Assembly (NCBI GenBank): GCA_964594905.1
Contig: CAZQOI010000083.1
Coordinates: 1 to 11,257, forward strand
Length of the DNA stretch: 11,257 nt
Direction of reading: 5' to 3'
Source of the DNA: Granulosicoccus sp964594905
GTDB lineage: Bacteria > Pseudomonadota > Gammaproteobacteria > Granulosicoccales > Granulosicoccaceae
Shown here: positions 6,145-11,257 of the stretch, one piece after another
How positions within the stretch are numbered: the first letter of the stretch is position 1
Layout: every line of letters begins with the position of its first letter
Translations under genes and position numbers: made by a program
The notes under the pieces: model-generated
The model's database searches: none
What the model was told of the DNA's origin: nothing
Seen by the model: the letters and a program-made list of their open reading frames with translations, nothing else

Positions 6145-8342
6145 CCGTCGTCTCCGATTGCCCATGGCACTTCCAAATCATCGGTGGGATCACGAAGCCA
6201 CTCATTGACGAGATATGAGGCTTCGGGATATCTCATCTCAAATGCGTCTGTTGCATTGTTGACAATTTCCATCAAGCCGCGGATCAAACGGTCCTTATAC
6301 GTTTCCCTGATATCGACAATATCTTGTTCAAGAGCCCATATTTCTTGGTAAATTCTGTTCTGCGCGTTATCGCTATCCGACAACCCTATAAGAGATTCGC
6401 GTTTCTCATTGATCAATGTTCGAACAGCGGCGACTTCACTGGCAATTTCCGCTTCCACATCGTCTACCATGATGGGAAATAGATCGAGAACATGATCGCG
6501 CAGATCATTGAACTCCTGCGTCAGCTCGTCGGCAATCTGCGTCGCTTCCGCCAAGGCCGTACCGAATGGGCTATTCGCAGCATCGTTGGCCAAGTCTCCC
6601 AGTTGACCCATTGTTGCCTCTTCAAGCTCATCCAATCGACCTTCAGCATCAGCGATCGACGAATTGATGCCTGAACTGTCAAGTGCATTGGACAACATGT
6701 TCTCAAACGCAGTGCGGAGAACTTCGGTCAATTCTTCTTCTATTGCATCGCTCAATTGATTCAGATTTGCCGGGGCATAGGCGAAGATCGTTTCATCGAC
6801 CGAGTCAAAATTGACCGTTGGGTAGTTCTGCAATGAAAATCCGGGTTCCCCGAACGCTGACGCCAAAGGAGAATCACTGGTGCTTACATTTTGATTTGTT
6901 GTCCCGTCTCCGTTTTCTGCTGAATCAGGATAACGATTCAAACTCCCATCACCGCCAGCACCCGGCGTCGAAGTACTAGAGCCTTGTGGTCGCATCGCAG
7001 ATGCAAGCAAACGATCAGACGTCGGTATGGCACTTAATCGCACATCCCAATAAGGGTTATAGCCATTCGCTCGTTCGTACCGCGGAGCGGTGTTTTTTCG
7101 TTCGAGAGGTCTTTTGTAATAAACCTCTGCAATACTGATAGACGACATAAGATCGCCAAGAGTATTGACAGGTGCATCGAGAATTGAACTGCTGATTAAC
7201 TGGTCACTGCCTTCTACATGATTTGAATCAAGTGCGACTTCCACTTTGAGCCGAAGTGCTGGTGCATCCTCCGCAAGCGTTGCTTCACTTAAGGAACGAT
7301 ATGCGCGCACTCCACCATAATTTGTCAGCGCTGTAAGGCTTTCAGTTTGATTTACTGGACTAGGTATGCCTCGGTCCGCCCACGACTCAGCATTTCTATT
7401 CGACCAAAGCATTCGCTCAGGGTTTAGTTCGATGGTGCTCTCGGACTCTTCGGTATTGGCAATTGCGCTAGCCCAACCGACAGGAACTTCGTATCGCCGG
7501 CTACCACGCCAGCTATAAACCTTGGTGTGAAATGACATAGTGTCTTTGGCTTTCCATTCCCACTCTATGCCGTCATTACCAGGTTGCATGATAAGTTCGG
7601 TGTTGCCTTCTCGGTAAATTCGGTGATAGGTCGCGAATGTTGATGGGAACCAGAAATGAAAAAATTTCCAGTTTCTACTTCGAGTAAACCCTCCACGGGA
7701 TCGGTTAATAAGATCAAGGCGTTCAGTCATCGCCACTTCATCGGAATCCTCAAAACCTTCGGTGAATGAGTTCCAACCATCCAGGTTTCCCTGCAGCCCT
7801 AAAACGGTGTAACCGGTATCCACAGAAAATCGAGAATCAGACTCCGTGGCAACTGTCTTTACAATTTCGGGGGTGGCGGCAAACGAGCTGACAAACATGG
7901 CCTCTTGCGACATCGACAAGCCTTCGAGTACAGGGTCGATGACATAAACCATTCCTTGGGCGAGCGGCGACATCACCTGCTCGGCAACCCGCATGGCTTG
8001 CTCCAAAGCTGACGCAAAAATATTAGCAACAGGAACGGGCCGGAGAACAGTTGCGATATTCTCGGAAGTAATTGCGCCGTAGCTGGCCCATGACTGAAGC
8101 GTAACTGCTTGAGCGATGGACACCTGATTAGCAACCATAGCTCGGTTTGTGTAAGCCTGATAATTCAACGCTCGTGCCTGCCATACGCTGCCACTGTAGG
8201 CAGCCGCGTCTGCGGCATTGACCAATTTTGTCTTATCAGTTGTGACCTGTCCTGTATTGAACAGCACCAAGCCACCGAGTACACCAAACAGAACTAACGC
8301 TAAACCTAAAGGCAACGCTTGCCCGGACTCTCGTCGAAACAT
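6141..8342 (-). CDS. tadG: TadG-like Tad pilus-associated membrane-anchored protein
   Basis: A 733-residue protein with one N-terminal membrane segment (about 9-29, ALPLGLALVLFG onward) followed by KLVNAADAAAYSGSVWQARA. This is the mark of the TadG-like N-terminal domain found in Tad pilus loci. The long remainder is exported, rich in Ser/Asn/Glu, and has probable coiled-coil helices in the last third (for example ADAEGRLDELEEA and the region with EIWALEQDIVDIRETY). Unlike its neighbours it lacks Glu at +5 after ESG, so it may not be processed as a pilin. The frame is open to an ATG at 8399, but AAGGAGG (8348-8354) sits 5 bases before the ATG at 8340-8342 and decides the start; the longer form would also begin inside the upstream hairpin. 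No von Willebrand A motif (DxSxS) was noticed. Confidence 0.85.
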   Translation of the reverse strand: MFRRESGQALPLGLALVLFGVLGGLVLFNTGQVTTDKTKLVNAADAAAYSGSVWQARALNYQAYTNRAMVANQVSIAQAVTLQSWASYGAITSENIATVLRPVPVANIFASALEQAMRVAEQVMSPLAQGMVYVIDPVLEGLSMSQEAMFVSSFAATPEIVKTVATESDSRFSVDTGYTVLGLQGNLDGWNSFTEGFEDSDEVAMTERLDLINRSRGGFTRSRNWKFFHFWFPSTFATYHRIYREGNTELIMQPGNDGIEWEWKAKDTMSFHTKVYSWRGSRRYEVPVGWASAIANTEESESTIELNPERMLWSNRNAESWADRGIPSPVNQTESLTALTNYGGVRAYRSLSEATLAEDAPALRLKVEVALDSNHVEGSDQLISSSILDAPVNTLGDLMSSISIAEVYYKRPLERKNTAPRYERANGYNPYWDVRLSAIPTSDRLLASAMRPQGSSTSTPGAGGDGSLNRYPDSAENGDGTTNQNVSTSDSPLASAFGEPGFSLQNYPTVNFDSVDETIFAYAPANLNQLSDAIEEELTEVLRTAFENMLSNALDSSGINSSIADAEGRLDELEEATMGQLGDLANDAANSPFGTALAEATQIADELTQEFNDLRDHVLDLFPIMVDDVEAEIASEVAAVRTLINEKRESLIGLSDSDNAQNRIYQEIWALEQDIVDIRETYKDRLIRGLMEIVNNATDAFEMRYPEASYLVNEWLRDPTDDLEVPWAIGDDG

Positions 8343-8347
8343 CATCG

Positions 8348-8354
8348 CCTCCTT
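8348..8354 (-). promoter_or_regulatory. Ribosome binding site deciding the tadG-like start
   Basis: The minus strand reads AAGGAGG, then CGATG, then ATG. The perfect Shine-Dalgarno match lies 5 bases before the second of two tandem ATGs and only 2 before the first. This favours initiation at 8342 over 8345 or the upstream ATG at 8399. Confidence 0.75.
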
Positions 8355-8371
8355 TGCAATGCAGAAATAGA

Positions 8372-8397
8372 GGATCAGCCGATCAGCCGGCTGATCC
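8372..8397 (-). other. Intercistronic hairpin between flp and the tadG-like gene
   Basis: GGATCAGCC (8372-8380) pairs perfectly with GGCTGATCC (8389-8397), giving a 9-bp GC-rich stem with an 8-base loop. The loop is itself a second copy of GATCAGCC, so an alternative pairing of the two inner arms (8381-8396) is possible. It lies 20 bases after the flp stop codon and before the next ribosome site. On the minus strand it is followed only by TCTATTTCT, a weak U-run. Partial termination or protection of the flp transcript from 3' decay, which would keep pilin in excess, is inferred. Confidence 0.7.
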
Positions 8398-8417
8398 ATG
8401 CCAGTATTGGCGTCGGA

Positions 8418-8693
8418 CTAGTTTTGGTAGTTCTGAAGATTCGTGGCTGCCTTAGCTTTGTCTTGAGCAGCAGTTACACTATCCTGGACCATAGCTCCAG
8501 CATCTTCAGCGGTCGCGCCTGTCAACTGACTACTCAATGAAACAAAGCTCGCCTGGATACTGTCACCAAACACACCAACAGCAGCAACTGAAGCAATAGC
8601 GATTAGCGCGACAATGATGATGTATTCAGTCATACCTTGACCACGTATAGTTCGGTATGAACGATTTGTTTTCTTTTGCGGTGCACTTCTCAT
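8418..8693 (-). CDS. flp: Flp family type IVb major pilin
   Basis: The 91-residue prepilin is the structural subunit of the Tad pilus. A basic leader (1-18, rich in Lys/Arg) ends in RG, followed by QGMTEYIIIVALIAIASVAA. This fits the Flp signature G|XXXXEY: cut after Gly18, with Glu23 at +5 and Tyr24 at +6, and a hydrophobic helix of about 20 residues. The mature 73-residue protein continues with GVFGDSIQASF, as in many Flp pilins, and a longer than usual Ala/Gln/Asp-rich tail. The ATG has AAAGGAG seven bases upstream. It is the first gene of the pilus operon, with a 210-base non-coding gap before it and a hairpin after it, as suits a highly expressed subunit. Confidence 0.93.
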   Translation of the reverse strand: MRSAPQKKTNRSYRTIRGQGMTEYIIIVALIAIASVAAVGVFGDSIQASFVSLSSQLTGATAEDAGAMVQDSVTAAQDKAKAATNLQNYQN

Positions 8694-8745
8694 TAACCCA
8701 CTCCTTTAGCATACGTTTAAAAATAAAAAGGACGTCCTGTCCAGT

Positions 8746-8770
8746 ATTTTATGAAAGCGCATTTTTAACG
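8746..8770 (-). promoter_or_regulatory. Candidate flp promoter
   Basis: On the minus strand TAAAAT (8746-8751, 5 of 6 matches to a sigma-70 -10 box) lies 19 bases after TGAACA, a 4-of-6 match to a -35 box. The spacing is long, so the -35 match may not be functional and an activator may be needed. Transcription would start near 8739, about 46 bases before the flp ATG, on or next to a perfect 10-base palindrome AGGACGTCCT (8729-8738). Confidence 0.33.
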
Positions 8771-8795
8771 TGTTCAAGTACTGGTGGTCTTCGTC

Positions 8796-8832
8796 CACGA
8801 AACAGAAGCTACAACACGAAACGGATACGAAC
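8796..8832. repeat. Repeated CACGAAAC / ACGAA elements upstream of flp
   Basis: On the plus strand CACGAAAC occurs at 8796-8803 and 8815-8822, 19 bases apart, and a third ACGAA core lies at 8827-8831, 11 bases further. The first copy is also the right arm of an inverted repeat TTCGT-CC-ACGAA (8790-8801). The group lies just upstream of the candidate flp promoter, where activator sites are expected. The repeats are short and could be chance. Confidence 0.3.
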
Positions 8833-8903
8833 AATACTAGCCATATCGTTTTTGCGCCGTTCTTCATGGAAAAAAATAAAAGTGTGTCTTGATCGATCCA
8901 ATT

Positions 8904-9653
8904 TTATTGGCGGTACTTCTCTATTTTTGCTGCACCCGTTATTAACTCATGCATAGTTACCGCGCGATATTTTTTCGAGGGTACAAAAAACGAGTTATCA
9001 AACTGTCGGTCTTGCACATTCTCAAGTTGCATGACAACGCCATCGACATATTCAGATCTAACTACCAATCCGATCGAATCGTCGAAGTGCTGCATGGCAA
9101 CAGCCTTATCTGATGTGAGATAGCAGTCCCACAATGAAACTAGGCGTCCTCGCCAACGCACTGTACTGCGCCGAACTCCCTTGAGATTGCTGCAAGGAGT
9201 TGTATCTACAAACCCCAATCTGAAAGCCTGGGACTGCTCGGCAGTCATGTCTGATGGAACTGCCTGCTCAAGCGGTATTTCGTGGACGACGCTTCTATCC
9301 AGATTCAAGAACCACATTTGTCCAGTTTGAAAATTGTAATAAACCGCCGTTTTTACCTCTGACTCTTGCTGTTCGACTCGCATACCAATGGGCGATAGGT
9401 GCACCCTGGATTGTGAGAGTTCAACGCCGGAATCGTTATGAAATTCGCGATAAGTAGCGCTGATACTTGGCAAACGGAGCAAGGCCGCATCATTCCCGGT
9501 TTGCATTGAGTTAGTCGTTAATGTGGCCTCAGCAAAGGCGTTAGATGAAACCAACATTCCAATGGCTAACGCAGCATGCAAAAGGCCACTAATGGCCCGT
9601 ATTTTTATTATTCCAATATCCATTTTCAAACAGACAAATCCCTGTCCAAACAT
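8904..9653 (-). CDS. Secreted protein of unknown function upstream of flp (possibly LolA/DUF4412-like)
   Basis: The 249-residue product has a signal peptide (hydrophobic SGLLHAALAIGMLVSS, cut near AFA|EA at about 41). The mature part reads like a beta-rich half-barrel: SISATYREFHNDSG, VHLSPIGMRVEQQ, TAVYYNFQTGQMWFLNLD, SVVHEIPL. This pattern recalls LolA/DUF4412-type periplasmic proteins, but I cannot confirm the family. Two cysteines (154 and 177) could form a disulfide. Start choice is uncertain: ATG at 9653 has only GAAG upstream, and an in-frame ATG at 9623 would give 239 residues and a shorter signal peptide; neither has a strong ribosome site. It points the same way as the pilus operon but is separated by 210 bases, so it may be an accessory gene or an unrelated neighbour. 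Confidence 0.8.
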   Translation of the reverse strand: MFGQGFVCLKMDIGIIKIRAISGLLHAALAIGMLVSSNAFAEATLTTNSMQTGNDAALLRLPSISATYREFHNDSGVELSQSRVHLSPIGMRVEQQESEVKTAVYYNFQTGQMWFLNLDRSVVHEIPLEQAVPSDMTAEQSQAFRLGFVDTTPCSNLKGVRRSTVRWRGRLVSLWDCYLTSDKAVAMQHFDDSIGLVVRSEYVDGVVMQLENVQDRQFDNSFFVPSKKYRAVTMHELITGAAKIEKYRQ

Positions 9654-9678
9654 CGCTTAAACTTCACATCTGTTCAGA

Positions 9679-9707
9679 ACACTAAACGAAGGTTTTGAAT
9701 CGGTCAA
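9679..9707 (-). promoter_or_regulatory. Candidate promoter of the secreted-protein gene at 9653
   Basis: On the minus strand TTGACC (9702-9707, 5 of 6 to the -35 consensus) is followed after exactly 17 bases by TAGTGT (9679-9684, 3 of 6 to -10). Transcription would begin near 9672, inside a short palindrome TGTTC-A-GAACA (9671-9681), about 20 bases before the first ATG. The good -35 box and spacing support it; the -10 box is weak. Confidence 0.38.
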
Positions 9708-9849
9708 CAGGACTCAGGCAAAACAAGAACTAGATGCCGTATGAGTAACCAGTGTTTATAAATATCACTCTTTTAAAATAGAGAACCACGTCATAAAGTA
9801 CTTCGACTTCGCAAAATTCGGAATCTTTTATCAATGGTTTTTCAATAAA

Positions 9850-10977
9850 ATGCTTGAGTGGACTCTACTGACTTTACTTAGCCTGAGCTCATTAGAAGAT
9901 CTGACTTTTGATCTTCATGAATCGAGCATTCCATTCGCGATCACTCAACCGATTGATGTTGACTTGCCGAGCACACTTGATGGCAGGCATTGGCGTCACA
10001 ATTTTGATTTAATAATGACATCGACTAACGACGTCATCAGTATTTTCGACGAATTCGGAACTCGCCATGACTTCAACACACAGCATATATTCACACAGAG
10101 TTCATTTATTGCAGAGGGACTACGAAGCGAAAGCGGATCAATTCATCGAGATGAAGACATCATAAGATGGGTACGCGGATCTGGTTCGATTATCGAATTT
10201 CGTGGGTCACTGCCAATACGCATAGAAACAATTGATGAAGAAATTCTGTCTCTTGAATACAGTGAGGGAGTTTTGCAACGCGTCGTCGATAGCAACAACA
10301 ATTCACTAGAATTCGACTACAACCAAGGACTGATAAGTTACAACGCTAGCACTACGAACCAAAACTCGTGCGAGCAGCACACGAACAACAGTCAAGATTC
10401 AGAAGACTCACCTGACCACGGATGCGACAGTGTAAATAATCCCCCACCCATCGAAACACAAGAACCCAGTTTTAGCGGCGCGTTGGCCATTGATCTTCGC
10501 CCTGCCTCTTGCAATAGTTACTTCGTCGACTATTTCGGCACCACACGTGGGCAGCAAATTGAATACGGACTTGATGCCCATAACCGCTATCAAGGCTATT
10601 CATCAACAGTACGGTCATTTCCAATTCTCGATCTTATCGGTGAGGATGAGGTTTTGGTCGTTCGCAGCCGTGACCTGCTAAGTACAAGTTATGACGTTGA
10701 GATCTACCCCGATGGCCTTTACCGACGATTACTCCAAGACGCAGCTGATATTCAAGGCACATTTACAGATCCACTGCGAAACACAGGTTATCTCGAGACG
10801 ACTGAAAATCACGTGACAACTCGAGTCACCCAAGACATTCTTGAGCGCCCTCTGGTTCTTGAAGTCATCATCCAGCACGGTGTCGCGATGCCTGCACATA
10901 TCGAACAGATAGATCGAGCCAGGGGTTTCATACTGGAAAACTATGGCATCGAATTGAGAGTCGTTGAAATTCCGTGA
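9850..10977 (+). CDS. RHS/YD-repeat-like orphan protein with distinct C-terminal region
   Basis: The 375-residue product carries an RHS-type N-terminal pattern: LDGRHWRHNFDL (43-54), ISIFDEFGTRHDF (63-75), IIRWVRGSGSIIEFRGSLP (104-122), then YSEGVLQRVVDSNNNSLEFDY (137-157). This is the strand succession seen before and in YD repeats. A Cys/Asp/Asn-rich linker follows (about 165-210). The remaining 165 residues (RPASCNSYFVDYFGTTRG, FPILDLIGEDEVLVVRSRDL, then IEQIDRARGFILENYGIEL) are not YD repeats and end in VVEIP. It is far shorter than full RHS toxins (over 1000 residues). No convincing ribosome site precedes the ATG, and the frame is open for at least 24 codons upstream without ATG, GTG or TTG, so the 5' end may be degraded or initiation may be unusual. 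The N terminus is hydrophobic but not a clear signal peptide. Confidence 0.72.
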   Translation: MLEWTLLTLLSLSSLEDLTFDLHESSIPFAITQPIDVDLPSTLDGRHWRHNFDLIMTSTNDVISIFDEFGTRHDFNTQHIFTQSSFIAEGLRSESGSIHRDEDIIRWVRGSGSIIEFRGSLPIRIETIDEEILSLEYSEGVLQRVVDSNNNSLEFDYNQGLISYNASTTNQNSCEQHTNNSQDSEDSPDHGCDSVNNPPPIETQEPSFSGALAIDLRPASCNSYFVDYFGTTRGQQIEYGLDAHNRYQGYSSTVRSFPILDLIGEDEVLVVRSRDLLSTSYDVEIYPDGLYRRLLQDAADIQGTFTDPLRNTGYLETTENHVTTRVTQDILERPLVLEVIIQHGVAMPAHIEQIDRARGFILENYGIELRVVEIP

Positions 10978-11031
10978 CAACACACAATATCCGAAGAAAT
11001 CTCCCACACTATTCAATTCTGCATATTGCAT

Positions 11032-11060
11032 TTCAGCGTACTTTCACGTAATTTGCTAAT
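11032..11060 (+). promoter_or_regulatory. Candidate promoter for the FMN-riboswitch transcript
   Basis: GCTAAT (11055-11060, 4 of 6 to -10) lies 17 bases after TTCAGC (11032-11037, 3 of 6 to -35). Transcription would start near 11067, a few bases before the P1 stem of the riboswitch. Position is the main support; the sequence match is weak. Confidence 0.28.
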
Positions 11061-11072
11061 CAGAAGATTCAA

Positions 11073-11220
11073 GCTTCGGGGCGGGGTGTAATTCCCCACC
11101 GACGGTAGGGTTCCAGCTAGCAAGGGAGCCAAGCCCGTGACCCGCAAGGCGCTTCCCAGTGCTACGCGGTTGATCTGGTCAGATTCCAGAGCCGACGGTT
11201 ATAGTCCGGATGAGAGAAGC
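11073..11220 (+). ncRNA. FMN riboswitch (RFN element)
   Basis: This is the aptamer that binds flavin mononucleotide and shuts off riboflavin synthesis or transport genes in cis. GCTTC (11073-11077) and GAAGC (11216-11220) close the P1 stem. Conserved RFN blocks follow in order: GGGGCGGGGTGTAATTCCCC (11078-11097) with ACCGACGGT, AAGCCCGTGA (11131-11140), CTGGTCAGATTCCAG (11175-11189), GAGCCGACGGTTATAGTCCG (11189-11208) and GATGAGAGAAGC at the end. A variable hairpin region lies at about 11141-11168. The expression platform and the controlled gene are cut off; CGCGCGCGGGC at 11245-11255 could be the first arm of a terminator or sequestering stem. Aptamer is complete and correctly oriented for a plus-strand gene beyond the edge. 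Confidence 0.96.
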
Positions 11221-11257
11221 ATGAATACTGGTGTGTGTAGCACTCGCGCGCGGGCAA

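Noticed and set aside
8826..8850. Sigma-54 type promoter upstream of flp
   Set aside because: The minus strand has ATGGCTAGTATTGTTC, but the GC of the -12 element is absent at the required distance from GG.
8865..8903. Possible terminator after the gene ending at 8904
   Set aside because: A T-rich run (ACTTTTATTTTTTT on the minus strand) is present, but the only nearby hairpins are 4-bp or AT-rich with long loops, so I do not call a terminator.
8657..8956. Plus-strand open frame of 99 codons across the flp upstream region
   Set aside because: It overlaps the coding starts or ends of two well-supported minus-strand genes, has no recognisable domain, and its composition reads as antisense of a regulatory gap.
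9671..9681. LexA-like or other operator at TGTTCAGAACA
   Set aside because: CTGT is present but the matching ACAG at the right spacing is not. The 5-base arms are too short to name a regulator.
10729..11031. Minus-strand open frame of 100 codons opposite the end of the RHS-like gene
   Set aside because: It lies mostly antisense to the longer plus-strand gene, and no domain or ribosome site supports it.
1..11257. CRISPR arrays, tRNAs, rRNAs, insertion sequences or attachment sites
   Set aside because: No regular spaced repeats, transposase motifs, terminal inverted repeats or tRNA-like folds were seen.

Overview
This window is most of a Tad/Flp (type IVb, 'widespread colonization island') pilus locus, read on the minus strand from about 8700 down to the left edge. 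Moderate GC and the set of families (Tad secretin, CpaB, TadE/TadG-like proteins, RHS-like protein, FMN riboswitch) suggest a Gram-negative bacterium, probably a proteobacterium and perhaps a marine gammaproteobacterium. The taxon is a guess from gene content only.

Layout in transcription order on the minus strand: a secreted protein of unknown function with its own candidate promoter (9653-8904); a 210-base regulatory gap; the major Flp pilin (8693-8418); a strong hairpin between cistrons; a large TadG-like protein (8342-6141); a TadE-like pseudopilin (6144-5356); an exported protein built from two copies of a similar domain (5341-4601); a 62-residue pilin-like ORF with a prepilin cleavage motif (4611-4423); the periplasmic protein CpaB/RcpC (4406-3558); the secretin CpaC/RcpA with a LysM-like N-terminal module (3561-2047); the motor ATPase CpaF/TadA with an N-terminal FHA domain (2043-325); and the start of the inner-membrane platform protein TadB, cut by the left edge (323-1). 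Genes from 8342 to the left edge overlap or lie at most 16 bases apart, so they look like one operon. The hairpin after flp could let pilin be made in excess over the machinery.

How they would work together: pilin and pseudopilins carry G|XXXXE(Y/F) sites for a TadV/CpaA-type prepilin peptidase, which is not in the window. CpaF powers assembly on TadB (and presumably TadC, off the edge), CpaB bridges the periplasm, and CpaC is the outer-membrane channel. No cpaE/tadZ lies between cpaC and cpaF, and the ATPase instead begins with an FHA domain.

The right end is a separate module on the plus strand: an orphan RHS/YD-repeat-like protein (9850-10977), then a complete FMN riboswitch aptamer (about 11073-11220). 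The gene the riboswitch controls, expected to be for riboflavin synthesis or transport, begins beyond the right edge. No tRNA, rRNA, CRISPR array or insertion sequence was seen. No gap without a gene exceeds about 300 bases.
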